Assembly (NCBI GenBank): GCA_946902875.1
Contig: OX336338.1
Location: forward strand, 8,361,971 to 8,425,970
Length of the DNA stretch: 64,000 bases
DNA from: Nematopogon swammerdamellus
Taxonomy: Eukaryota > Arthropoda > Insecta > Lepidoptera > Adelidae
Reading direction: 5' to 3'
The notes beneath the pieces are model-generated. The model had not been told where the DNA came from, made no database searches, and saw nothing but the letters and a program-made list of their open reading frames with translations. Of the stretch, positions 11,404 to 22,600 are shown piece after piece. Every line of letters begins with the position of its first letter. Positions within the stretch are counted from its first letter, which is position 1. Made by a program: the position numbers and the translations under genes.

Positions 11404-11557
11404 CTTTTTTGGGCGGCTCGCTGGGCGCCTCGGAGACGGAGGCGGCGCCCTCATCGGCGGCGGAGCCCGAGGCGGCCGGCTCGGGCGTGTTGGCGGACAG
11501 CTTGTGGCACACCTCGAACGCTTGACCCACTGTGCGCACTATGCGCATCGCTTGACT
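11404..11557 (-). CDS. NOS1AP/CAPON-like adaptor, one internal exon (end of PTB domain)
   Basis: Read on the minus strand this 154-bp exon encodes MRIVRTVGQAFEVCHKLS, preceded by S-Q-A. This is the highly conserved last helix of the phosphotyrosine-binding domain of NOS1AP (CAPON), the adaptor that binds nitric oxide synthase 1 and, through the PTB domain, small GTPase regulators and Scribble-type scaffolds. After it come ~28 residues rich in Ala, Ser, Glu and Pro, ending PSEPPKK, which are not conserved. The exon is bounded by a good acceptor (tgtccacag before AGT, 11558-11560) and a donor (gtaact after the last G, 11398-11403). It starts in phase 0 and ends one base into a codon. GC content is far above the flanks, as expected of an exon. 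The earlier PTB exons should lie at higher coordinates on this strand, but I could not find them; the C-terminal exons should lie at lower coordinates or left of the window. The homology is from known family sequence, the boundaries from the sequence itself. Confidence 0.9.
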
Positions 11558-11625
11558 CTGTGGACATATTATTTTCGTCAATTATTTTAAAGACTGAAAT
11601 GAAAAATCTACCCGTAAAGCGTTCA

Positions 11626-11945
11626 GGTTTTTTTTTTATAGAAACTGACAGTGTTGGCTACATCACCTACTACATCCGTGATGTCAGCCCATAACACCTT
11701 TGTGAACTAGGCGCCATGTCAGTGCTTCCCTTGGATCGTGCCGGCTACACAGAACTGGACGAAAAACATGAACTATTTACATAGTCGTTTCAAACGACCT
11801 TCCATTCAGTGAAGTGGTATTAACCCGGGCGGGTTAAAACCTACCACCTAGTAAGGTAAGAAGAGAAGGCACTTCAGTTTTACGTTGAATTCGAACCACG
11901 GTCAGCCTCCAACGGTCGAGCGGTCACCCAGTTTACCCTTTATGT
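11626..11945 (-). mobile_element. SINE-5S copy 3, nearly complete
   Basis: On the minus strand this runs from a GACCGCTCGACCGTTGG head and a B-box-like GTGGTTCGAATTC, through the family body, to GTTTCTATAAAAAAAAA. The 5S-like part is cut short compared with 53385-53725. It lies 70 bp upstream of the NOS1AP exon acceptor, within the intron. Confidence 0.8.
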
Positions 11946-12236
11946 TACATGTTAACGAATACGAATATTTTGATGAACCTGATATGGTTGGCTGCATTAC
12001 TCGCTAGACTGCAGACGACAGTCCTTTACAACATGTTATGTCGCAATTAGGTATCATGCTAGTGCATATATAAAGTTACGATGTGGGAGAAGATCAAATG
12101 GTTTTAAACTAAAGCTATTCAGCTTTTTTTTTTATTTTATTTCATCATTTCTTTATCTCTAAATCCATCCACACATTAGATACAATAACTATTAGAGTTC
12201 AGTATCACGACTCACGATGTTATAGGTTTAGTGTTC

Positions 12237-12475
12237 ACTAGCTTTTGCCCGCGGCTTCGCTCGCGTGAAATTTGTATTTAAAAATAAGAAAGCGCTGAAC
12301 AATTCGGTTTGTATGAGAGCCACATCTTAGCGTAACCGGATGTGAATTTTAGTTAGCCTATCCTGTGTCTTGTATAGGTAAATGTGCTTGTACGAAGTTT
12401 CATAGAATTCAGAAGATCGGTTTAAGAGTTATGTCGGACCATACATACAGAAAATATTTCTAAAATACTTCCCTT
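12237..12475 (+). repeat. Dispersed repeat GCCCGCGGCTTCGCTC, copy 2
   Basis: It starts TAGCTTTTGCCCGCGGC and continues with ACAATTCGGTTTGTATGAG, TTAGCCTATCCTGTGTC and GGTTTAAGAGTTATGTCGG, matching 2150-2446 in opposite orientation. It abuts a SINE-5S copy on its right. Confidence 0.6.
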
Positions 12476-12702
12476 CTTACCTTACTAGGTGATAAGTTTT
12501 AACCTGTCCGGATTAGTACCACCGCACTGAATGAAAGGTCGGTTGAAACGGCTATGTCAATAGTTCGTGTTTTCCGACCAGTTCAGTTTAGCCGGCACGA
12601 CCGAAGCACTGCCACGGCGCCTAGTTTATCAAGGTGTTATGGGCTGGCATCACGGATGTTGTAGGTGATGTAGCCAACCGTGTCAGTTTCCATAAAAAAA
12701 TA
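12476..12702 (+). mobile_element. SINE-5S copy 4
   Basis: The body of the family is present from CTTCTTACCTTACTAGGTG, through GTACCACCGCACTGAATG, to CAGTTTCCATAAAAAAAT. The tRNA/5S head is missing. Confidence 0.85.
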
Positions 12703-13578
12703 AACAAAAACACACAAACATACTGACCGCACTCGGTTAGACAAGGCACGAATTAGTTTTGGCAGTTCCTGGAAACTTCTAGCAATTTCAAATGGCATAT
12801 TGAATGTCACAATAAATTCAAGGAAGCACGCACGCCATTTCGGCGTATTAAAATGAATAATGGTCGTTCACATTTAGAGCTATTTTCAGTTCAAGTGGTC
12901 CAAACAACATTTTGACCTAGTGCGCCGAAAATAGCCCAAACGTATTATTTTCATCCCGGTCAGTTCTTTCTGCAGATGAAGCTACTGTGTTGTACAAAAA
13001 TACGGTGTGCACGGTCAACGACGACACGTCATACGCACAAGGTCGAAATCACCTTATCTTTTGCCAAAACGCCAGTACGCTGGCGTTTTGGCGAGTAAAA
13101 GAGAGAGAAAATTGGTGTGTTGTGAGAAAACTTGTGGGTTTTCGACGGTGCGTCGCGTCATCGAGATTTCTGACATGGCATCTCTTATTTTTACGCGTCT
13201 TGTGTTGAGGTCTTTATAAACCGAGCTTATTGTGCTTTTAGAAACTAATGTGATCTAGAAAAGTCAAGTGCATAGTATCCCACGAGGCCGACGTATCTGA
13301 GGTTTGCAGCACCGTGGCACGTGGAGATCGATTGTCTCTGCCCACCCCAATGAGATACAGGCGCGGCGTTATGATTGTGTGGCGACACCTAGCCACTGTA
13401 AATGAAAGCTCGATGACCGCTTACGACACTACACCCCAAAGAGACAAAACAAAGTTTCATACAAATGATGGCAGATGGCGCTGACGACCAAAACGTCAGA
13501 TGCAATACGTTTCTACAACACATTCTCGAAATAATAAATACGCTCTGTATACATTCAATTCCCTTCATTGCACCTAGT
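12703..13578. other. Unassigned sequence with a small perfect hairpin
   Basis: No gene seen. A 13-bp perfect hairpin (GCCAAAACGCCAG, loop TACG) lies at 13063-13092. Around 13290-13375 there is a piece (GTGGCACGTGGAGATCGATT) of the LINE 3' end seen better at 55615-55842. Confidence 0.45.
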
Positions 13579-13586
13579 CATGTCAG

Positions 13587-14365
13587 CAGTGTTGCCAACT
13601 TAGTGCTAGCGCCACTAGATCTGGTGGTTTGGAATCCCGTCTGGTGGCCAAATTTGCGATCTAGGGTCTAGTGCTGAGTATGGTGGTTTGATCAGATTTT
13701 TTTAGTGGTTGTGCAAAAAATTTAGTGTTTATAGCGATGAATGTGGCGAATTAAATAAACAATCTAGTTTAGCCAAAGAGAAAGAATCAATGGTTCTCGG
13801 TATGGACGTACACATTCCCCAAGGAACTGTTAAAACAAAATTGGAACCAAATGTGTTTATGCTGCACCCATTCCATGCGAAGAAGCTGAGACGCTTTCTT
13901 TTCTTCTTCAGAAGAAGACTAATCTCAAGTGTTATTTTAGTAATAATATTTTGTATGTAACCATCCGTCCTGTGATTGCAGTGATAATAATTAATAAGTA
14001 TACTGTATAAATATTGATTTGTTTGGAAATGATCGTACCTACTCTTTTATTTGAAGATCCTGAAAAGGACGTTTGTCCGGTTTTTCATTAATCTGAAGAC
14101 CAGCCTCAAAAACCGGACTGTCCGCTCCAAAAACGGACATCGGCAACCCTCCATGGTACATACTTATGTCATGTTTATTGGTCTAAAAATATTTTTTTTA
14201 GGTTATGTTCCCTTTTTTAAACGGTGCTTTCTGCTCTGTCCATAAACAAATTCTATTTTTATAAATTTATTTTTTATTTTTGAGTATTTTTTAAAATCTG
14301 GGGAAATTCTGGTGGTTTCGACTGGCGCATCTGGTGGGCGAGCTGGAAAATAGTTGGCAACACTG
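13587..14365. mobile_element. hAT-type DNA transposon, non-autonomous, 779 bp
   Basis: The element is bounded by terminal inverted repeats CAGTGTTGCCAACT (left) and GTTGGCAACACTG (right). It is flanked by a perfect 8-bp target duplication CATGTCAG at 13579-13586 and 14366-14373. The 8-bp duplication and CAGTG start are the hallmarks of hAT transposons. It is far too short for a hAT transposase (about 600 residues). Inside lies an 83-codon plus frame at 13709-13960 that I do not recognise, with a CGELNKQSSLAKEKES stretch. Subterminal copies of CTGGTGG occur near both ends and may be transposase-binding repeats. The perfect target duplication points to a fairly recent insertion. Confidence 0.9.
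13709..13960 (+). CDS. Unrecognised ORF inside the hAT element
   Basis: The frame encodes 83 residues (MCKKFSVYSDECGELN..., with LGMDVHIPQGTVKTKLEPNV in the middle and a Lys/Arg/Phe-rich end). It has no hAT dimerisation or catalytic motif that I can see. It could be a remnant of the parental element, a captured host exon, or chance. Its composition up to about residue 65 looks protein-like; the last 20 residues do not. Confidence 0.25.
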   Translation: MCKKFSVYSDECGELNKQSSLAKEKESMVLGMDVHIPQGTVKTKLEPNVFMLHPFHAKKLRRFLFFFRRRLISSVILVIIFCM

Positions 14366-14383
14366 CATGTCAGGCACCATTGC

Positions 14384-14478
14384 CTGACATGACACCTAGT
14401 TCACCCGGTGTTATGGGCTGACATCATGGATGTTGTAGGTGATGTAGCCAACCGTGTCAGTTTCATAAAAAAAAAAAA
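14384..14478 (+). mobile_element. SINE-5S copy 5, 3' end
   Basis: It begins CCTGACATGACACCTAG and ends GTGTCAGTTTCATAAAAAAA. It sits 10 bp to the right of the hAT element's target duplication. Confidence 0.8.
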
Positions 14479-14832
14479 TCTGTTAAGTGCGAATTTTACT
14501 CGCGCACGGAGGTTTCCGTATCTATCCGCTATTATCCGCCTATCTTTTGTCTTTCAACATTGCAATGTATAAAAGGCTGTGGCGCCATCTATTATTCAAT
14601 AGTGTGACTAATCGATTTTTCGGACGTTTGTTGTATGGGAGCCCGCTTAATTTTTAACATTTTCTTATTTTTTTCCTATTTGTTGTTATATCCGCCATAG
14701 TAACACATATTCTGTGAAAATTTCAACGGGCTACCTTTTACGGTTCAAGAGATACAGCCCTCGGACAGAGGGACGGACGGACGGCGGAGGCTTAGTAATA
14801 GGCTTCCGTACGGGATACGGAAACCTAAAAAA
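14479..14832 (+). repeat. GTGCGAGTC repeat, full-length copy
   Basis: It runs from TTAAGTGCGAATTTTACTC, through TATATCCGCCATAGTAACA and GGACAGAGGGACGGACGGAC, to CTTCCGTACGGGATACGG. It is the same family as 1368-1612, joined directly to the A-tail of the preceding SINE. Confidence 0.65.
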
Positions 14833-15117
14833 TTAAAAAATCGGGCAGTAGCCCACCCAGCAGCAAGCAGCGCAGCTAACCCGTGGAGACAGTGGACGCT
14901 GACATGTCTCCACGCTTTTATCATCATACGGTACATATGTATATTCTTTACATACAAGTCACAACATACGCAGACACAACAAGCAAGCACTCGGTTGTGA
15001 CTCGGTTGCTACATAGTTTCTGTGTATTATTAGGTCCTGTCAGCGCCTGATCCGCCACTGACGCGGTCGGCTCGTACCTGCCAATCGTTTCGCGGATGGC
15101 GCGGCGGCGGCGGGCGG
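14833..15117. other. Left flank of the giant palindrome, GC-rich toward the boundary
   Basis: The last 80 bases are GC-rich and end in a GGCGGCGGCGGGCGG run that touches the left terminus of the palindrome. The minus strand has a donor-like GGCAG|gtacga near 15075. No exon can be confirmed. Confidence 0.35.
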
Positions 15118-15788
15118 CGCACTCTGGTTCGAAAACGACAAATAGCGGACTTTCAATTTTTTTCCAAATTTTTCTCGAATCTTGATGTTTTTTTTGCAGG
15201 ATCGTATTTATCGACTAATTATAATACACTTTTATTCTTGCACGTTTTTCGCTAATGTCGATATTTCCGGAGAAAAAAAATACAATATTTTTTTTTGTAT
15301 GGGACTAAATATGTTTTCATAAATTTATCAAAACGATTGCACTTGTTAGAGCTAATGTATATATATCCTTAAGCTATGAGTGAATCCGAACGTGATTGTG
15401 AAAAGACCCCGTCCCACTTCGTCCCCCCATCCATACTCAAGGTTAGATTTTAACTTTTGTGTTACACTAATTGAAGAGAGGTAAGTATTTCTTAGCTAAT
15501 AAATTATTGGTTATATATATATCAATATATAATGACAGTTTACACTAACTTTTGTCCGCGGCTTTGCTCGCGTTAGTGTCGGACTTTAATGTTTCGCATA
15601 AAAAATAATTATATTAGTATGGGAGCCCTACTTCAACGGATGCAGAGCCGAATAATTGGTAGCTTAACCATCGCGTTGAGATGTCCTACAAATGTGTGTG
15701 CTTCAGAGATCTTACAAGCGTGTAGTACGTAAGTAAGTGTAGAGAGCTAAGGTTTCAGAGCAAACTGGCCATATTGCGACATCGTGGC

Positions 15789-15850
15789 TAACGGTTGCAG
15801 CGCGGAACGGCAACATGGCACCATGTTGCCGTTCCGCGCTGCAACCGTTA
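15789..15850. repeat. Perfect 30-bp hairpin in PAL-L
   Basis: The arm TAACGGTTGCAGCGCGGAAC... (30 bases, 15789-15818) is followed by CA and its exact reverse complement (15821-15850). The mirror copy lies at about 22348-22410 in the right arm. Single diverged half-copies (GCCATGTTGCCGTTCCGC) also lie at ~17651 and ~16203, so the hairpin looks like two copies of a local module placed head to head. Confidence 0.9.
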
Positions 15851-16897
15851 CCATTACACATTCCTATGCAACTGCGTGGCTATCGAGTTCGCTTAAGATA
15901 AAATATAATATGTCAAAAACTAATATTCTGGAAGAATAACTAGACATAAAGAGGTCGAGATTTGATACAACGCTTGCCATGTTTACACAAAATCGACAAT
16001 ACTATACAAGACACCATAAGAGAGCGAACGCACACACAAGCAAAGAGCACGCGCGAAAATCGCGATGGTGGACGTAAAAGCGTACGTTCGTAAGTGAGAG
16101 CACAGAAAGCACTACGGATAGATCCTTAGCGTGGAATTGTCTGCGATAGACTGAATTGTCCAGCACTTCATAGTATTGCACTGTGTATGCGTCAGTTCAT
16201 GCTATGTTGCCGTTTTGGGCTGCATCCGTTAGCCAATGGCTGACAGCTATACGGTCGCATCGTTGCCAATTCGCTCTAAAACCTGTTTAACTCTTAATCG
16301 TATTGTTCGTTAATTAGTGTCGCGCGAGCGAGAGAGACTGGTCGCGGTCAAGTCTTCGCTAGCTAACACGCTCTGAAACCTGTTTTCAGTTCACTTGTAT
16401 TATTGTTATTCGCGAAATCTCGTGGTAACGTTGTTGTCTCTTTGCTTCGAAACTTGTTTATTGTTCGATCGTATTACTGCACTTTGCTAAACATGGTAGT
16501 CGATGTTGTGTTGTAAATTTACCTACGAACAGAGAATGAACGAAGAACAAGGAATGTCAGTCAAACATAAATTCGAGAAAATCTAATTTTAAAGTTTAAG
16601 ATTGAGTGATGCAACCATTTTAAGACTAAGAGCAATAGTCTGTTCTGAAAATTGGTTTTAAATGTATCTGTGGTTCATTTAAAAGTATAAAAAAAATTTT
16701 TTTAAACAAATTTGTATAAAAAATGGCACAGAAAGGAAAAGTGGCATTTTAAAAATTTACAAAAACGAGGGATGTCAGTGACATTCCTTGTTTATGTTAT
16801 GTTAATTGTAAGATCAGTAAATTTAGGCTTTGACAAGGGTACAAGACCTGAAAAATTAAAATAATTAATGAATAATGTAGTTGGAATATAAGCAAGA

Positions 16898-17115
16898 TTT
16901 TTTTTTATTGAAACTGACACACAACATTCGTGATGTCAGCCCATAACACCGGGTGAACTAAGTGCCATGGCAGTGCTGCCCTTTGTTTATGACGATACAC
17001 TGAACTGGACGGAAAACACGAACTAGTTACATAGTTGTTTCGACCAACGTTTCATTCAGTGCGGTGGTACCAACCCGGGCGAGTTAAACCCTACCACCTA
17101 GTCCTAGAAAGGTAA
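16898..17115 (-). mobile_element. SINE-5S copy 6, inside PAL-L
   Basis: The family body on the minus strand, ending GTGTCAGTTTCAATAAAAAAA. An identical mirror copy is in PAL-R. Because both arms carry it at the same internal position, the SINE inserted before the arm was duplicated. Confidence 0.85.
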
Positions 17116-18535
17116 GAAGGGAAATTATACATCTTTAAAAAAAATAACACCAATTAACTGCAAAACTCAAAACTAACCTTAAAATGACATAAAATGTTCG
17201 CCAACTGGTGTCAACTGACTGATGTTTGACAGCACAAACAGCGCGACCTAGGTCGCAATGTGCTGACATCTCTTGTTCTTGTGAATTACGCGCGGAAATT
17301 CCCGATTATTCCCGCGTACGCCTAAATTTCAACTGGATTTTTAGCTATGACAGGGCTTGTTTTTGCCGAACCTAAATATTACATCAAATAGCCCACCCAT
17401 TTCTCTACAAGATGGCGTTATTAGTTCAGTTTCGGAAAAAATATGACATTCCTGGTTTTTCCCCCGTGCTCTTCAGTAAGTACTACACCGATGCTTACCT
17501 AGATTTGCAGGATACATCGTATTTGGTGTGTATGTCACTGTATAACAACAGTAGATTCATTAATTTCCATATGTTAGTACTCAATGAGTAAATGATTACA
17601 ACACTCGATAGGCACGCAATTGTATAGCATTATCTAATGTTTGTCGCCATGTTGCCGTTCCGCACTGCACCCGTTAGCCACGATGTCGTATTGTCGGATA
17701 GCGCTCTTGCGTGGAGTACGTTGCCAGTTCGCTCTGAAACCTTAGCTCGCTACACTTATGTATTTAACACAAGCTTGCACTATTACTGAAACAGTTTAAA
17801 AAATTGCAACATGTTCCACCGATCAAATATATTTGACAGGTGACGGTGGGTCATTATAACGAGTTTTATTAAATTACTTCACTACTAATAATAAAAATCT
17901 AAGTAATGCAGGTTACGTTGTTCCTCCATAACTTTTAGAATGGTTAATAAACTTGAATACAATGTTGTACACATATGTAGGACACAACACGATGGTTAGG
18001 CTACCAATTACCTTCCTCCGCTTCCGTTAAAATAGGGCTCCCATACAAATTTAATGTTTTTTTATGCGAAACATTGAAGTCCGACACTAACGCGAGCAAA
18101 GCCGCGGACAAAAGTTAGTGTAAACTGTAATTATATATGTATATATATATAACCAATAATTTATTAGCTAAGAAATACTTACCTCTTTTCAATTAGTGTA
18201 ACACAAAAGTTAAAATCTAACCTTGAGTATGGATGGGGGGACGAAGTGGGACGGGGTCTTTTCACAATCACGTTCGGATTCACTCATAGCTTAAGGATAT
18301 ATATACCTTAGCTCTAACAAGTGCAATCGTTTTGATACATTTATGAAAACATATTTTGTCCCATACAAAAAAAAATATTGTATTTTTTTTCTCCGGAAAT
18401 ATCGACTTTAGCGAAAAACGTGCAAGAATAAAAGTGTATTATAATTAGTCGATAAATACGATTCCGCAAAAACAACATCAAGATTCGAGAAAAAAAATGA
18501 AAGTCCACTATTTGTCGTTTTCGAACCAGAGTGCG

Positions 18536-19664
18536 GCGGCGGCGTCAATTTTCCCAGCCTTGGACTCAAGCCAGTAATGCCTGCGATACCGTCCGCACTC
18601 CGGCCGCTGCTGTCCCTTTCTGGATACTATGCTATATTTTTACGTGACGGGAGTCTAATCATACGTATGTATAGGTACTATGCCTGTTATGCGTCGTAGA
18701 GGTCGAGGGACCGAAAATGTGTCCTTGTTAAAAATCGCGAGGAAAGCTGAAAATTAACAAAGAGTGTTGTTCCGCTGTATTGTTGTGTACAAGGGCTGAA
18801 ACGGGATTTTTTTTTTGCAATAATGTAAATTATTGCTCACCTTTCAGAGTTGTAGCTATGTTTAGTCGTCATGGCATTAATGAAGGTCAATGCGCAGTGT
18901 TGTAGCAGCAGTTGTTGTGTATTACTTGGAATTATAATTTTTTACATAAATTGAATGTTAGGAAACTTATATTTTTTTAACCATTTTAAATTAAAAAAAA
19001 TATGTTTTAGAACCCGACTACCAAAAATGATAGAAGTAACAAGGAAAGTTGACCGAAAATGCATCGTTGCACATACCCGACCGAATACAGTTTTCAATTA
19101 ACTTTCCTTGTTATTTCTTTACGTTTTTCGTAGTCGGGTTTTGCAAAATTTTTTCGAGTCGATGTATACACTGAGTGTCTAGTGTCTGGTGTCGTCGTGT
19201 ATACTGAGCATTAAATCTCTAAACCATTAAGTGTGGCATATACATACATAGGTACTTGAAATGGCCTTTTCAACAATCGAACGCTCCTTTATAAAGGCGG
19301 GGTGTGAAGAAACATTTTTGTCAAAGTTTAACAATATGACGCCTGACGCCCGCCATTTCGAATTTTTCATCAAATCTTAATATCGAGACGAATCGCTGCC
19401 ATAATCACGCTGGCAAAATCATAACCCTCATTTTTGTTTCGTCGTAGTCAGGTAAAAAGGTCTATAAGCATTCGGACCGTGAAGGCAGCACAGGTGTGTA
19501 TTTCTAAAAAGAGATTCTCTTATGATTTTGCCGCATTCATTATTTACGGCCGCGGATTGTTTGAAAGTTTTTTCTTGAGCTAAATTTATTTACACTCGCA
19601 CTCTGTTGCAGTGAGGCTCACTTCAAAGCACGAACACACTCCGCCACCGGCGCCGGCGCCCCGG
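18536..19664. other. Spacer of the giant palindrome, 1129 bp
   Basis: This sequence is unique and is not symmetric. It is GC-rich for about 70 bp at both ends, contains a small foldback MITE at 19010-19142, and has no gene. The start (GCGTCAATTTTCCCAGCC) and end (CCACCGGCGCCGGCGCCCC) do not match each other. Confidence 0.7.
19010..19142. mobile_element. Small foldback MITE, ~130 bp
   Basis: The left end AACCCGACTACCAAAAATG and the right end ...ACGTTTTTCGTAGTCGGGTT are inverted repeats of about 42 bp with mismatches, sharing AACAAGGAAAGTT internally. AAACCCGACTAC-type ends occur widely in lepidopteran introns. No target duplication is clear. Confidence 0.65.
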
Positions 19665-22600
19665 CGCACTCTGGTTCGAAAACGACAAATAGTGGACTTT
19701 CATTTTTTTTCTCGAATCTTGATGTTGTTTTTGCGGAATCGTATTTATCGACTAATTATAATACACTTTTATTCTTGCACGTTTTTCGCTAAAGTCGATA
19801 TTTCCGGAGAAAAAAAATACAATATTTTTTTTTGTATGGGACAAAATATGTTTTCATAAATGTATCAAAACGATTGCACTTGTTAGAGCTAAGGTATATA
19901 TATCCTTAAGCTATGAGTGAATCCGAACGTGATTGTGAAAAGACCCCGTCCCACTTCGTCCCCCCATCCATACTCAAGGTTAGATTTTAACTTTTGTGTT
20001 ACACTAATTGAAAAGAGGTAAGTATTTCTTAGCTAATAAATTATTGGTTATATATATATACATATATAATTACAGTTTACACTAACTTTTGTCCGCGGCT
20101 TTGCTCGCGTTAGTGTCGGACTTCAATGTTTCGCATAAAAAAACATTAAATTTGTATGGGAGCCCTATTTTAACGGAAGCGGAGGAAGGTAATTGGTAGC
20201 CTAACCATCGTGTTGTGTCCTACATATGTGTACAACATTGTATTCAAGTTTATTAACCATTCTAAAAGTTATGGAGGAACAACGTAACCTGCATTACTTA
20301 GATTTTTATTATTAGTAGTGAAGTAATTTAATAAAACTCGTTATAATGACCCACCGTCACCTGTCAAATATATTTGATCGGTGGAACATGTTGCAATTTT
20401 TTAAACTGTTTCAGTAATAGTGCAAGCTTGTGTTAAATACATAAGTGTAGCGAGCTAAGGTTTCAGAGCGAACTGGCAACGTACTCCACGCAAGAGCGCT
20501 ATCCGACAATACGACATCGTGGCTAACGGGTGCAGTGCGGAACGGCAACATGGCGACAAACATTAGATAATGCTATACAATTGCGTGCCTATCGAGTGTT
20601 GTAATCATTTACTCATTGAGTACTAACATATGGAAATTAATGAATCTACTGTTGTTATACAGTGACATACACACCAAATACGATGTATCCTGCAAATCTA
20701 GGTAAGCATCGGTGTAGTACTTACTGAAGAGCACGGGGGAAAACCAGGAATGTCATATTTTTTCCGAAACTGAACTAATAACGCCATCTTGTAGAGAAAT
20801 GGGTGGGCTATTTGATGTAATATTTAGGTTCGGCAAAAACAAGCCCTGTCATAGCTAAAAATCCAGTTGAAATTTAGGCGTACGCGGGAATAATCGGGAA
20901 TTTCCGCACGTAATTCACAAGAACAAGAGATGTCAGCACATTGCGACCTAGGTCGCGCTGTTTGTGCTGTCAAACATCAGTCAGTTGACACCAGTTGGCG
21001 AACATTTTATGTCATTTTAAGGTTAGTTTTGAGTTTTGCAGTTAATTGGTGTTATTTTTTTTAAAGATGTATAATTTCCCTTCTTACCTTTCTAGGACTA
21101 GGTGGTAGGGTTTAACTCGCCCGGGTTGGTACCACCGCACTGAATGAAACGTTGGTCGAAACAACTATGTAACTAGTTCGTGTTTTCCGTCCAGTTCAGT
21201 GTATCGTCATAAACAAAGGGCAGCACTGCCATGGCACTTAGTTCACCCGGTGTTATGGGCTGACATCACGAATGTTGTGTGTCAGTTTCAATAAAAAAAA
21301 ATCTTGCTTATATTCCAACTACATTATTCATTAATTATTTTAATTTTTCAGGTCTTGTACCCTTGTCAAAGCCTAAATTTACTGATCTTACAATTAACAT
21401 AACATAAACAAGGAATGTCACTGACATCCCTCGTTTTTGTAAATTTTTAAAATGCCACTTTTCCTTTCTGTGCCATTTTTTATACAAATTTGTTTAAAAA
21501 AAATTTTTTTATACTTTTAAATGAACCACAGATACATTTAAAACCAATTTTCAGAACAGACTATTGCTCTTAGTCTTAAAATGGTTGCATCACTCAATCT
21601 TAAACTTTAAAATTAGATTTTCTCGAATTTATGTTTGACTGACATTCCTTGTTCTTCGTTCATTCTCTGTTCGTAGGTAAATTTACAACACAACATCGAC
21701 TACCATGTTTAGCAAAGTGCAGTAATACGATCGAACAATAAACAAGTTTCGAAGCAAAGAGACAACAACGTTACCACGAGATTTCGCGAATAACAATAAT
21801 ACAAGTGAACTGAAAACAGGTTTCAGAGCGTGTTAGCTAGCGAAGACTTGACCGCGACCAGTCTCTCTCGCTCGCGCGACACTAATTAACGAACAATACG
21901 ATTAAGAGTTAAACAGGTTTTAGAGCGAATTGGCAACGATGCGACCGTATAGCTGTCAGCCATTGGCTAACGGATGCAGCCCAAAACGGCAACATAGCAT
22001 GAACTGACGCATACACAGTGCAATACTATGAAGTGCTGGACAATTCAGTCTATCGCAGACAATTCCACGCTAAGGATCTATCCGTAGTGCTTTCTGTGCT
22101 CTCACTTACGAACGTACGCTTTTACGTCCACCATCGCGATTTTCGCGCGTGCTCTTTGCTTGTGTGTGCGTTCGCTCTCTTATGGTGTCTTGTATAGTAT
22201 TGTCGATTTTGTGTAAACATGGCAAGCGTTGTATCAAATCTCGACCTCTTTATGTCTAGTTATTCTTCCAGAATATTAGTTTTTGACATATTATATTTTA
22301 TCTTAAGCGAACTCGATAGCCACGCAGTTGCATAGGAATGTGTAATGGTAACGGTTGCAGCGCGGAACGGCAACATGGTGCCATGTTGCCGTTCCGCGCT
22401 GCAACCGTTAGCCACGATGTCGCAATATGGCCAGTTTGCTCTGAAACCTTAGCTCTCTACACTTACTTACGTACTACACGCTTGTAAGATCTCTGAAGCA
22501 CACACATTTGTAGGACATCTCAACGCGATGGTTAAGCTACCAATTATTCGGCTCTGCATCCGTTGAAGTAGGGCTCCCATACTAATATAATTATTTTTTA

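Larger units (their letters stand above)
15118..18535 (+). mobile_element. Palindrome left arm (PAL-L), long-TIR element, 3418 bp
   Basis: The unit starts CGCACTCTGGTTCGAAAACG and ends with the inverse of that sequence, so it carries its own terminal inverted repeats. The match at the two ends is about 95% over roughly the outer 600 bp (15118-15720 against 17930-18535) and continues more weakly to ~900 bp. It contains a GTCCGCGGCTTTGCTCGCG block, a satellite-like set of CTCTGAAACCTGTTT repeats at ~16277-16490, several copies of a GTTGCAGCGCGGAACGGCAA module, and an inserted SINE-5S copy at 16898-17115. No open frame of 60 codons or more was found in the interior, so no transposase is encoded. 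The whole unit is repeated as an almost exact inverse at 19665-23081. Confidence 0.85.
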
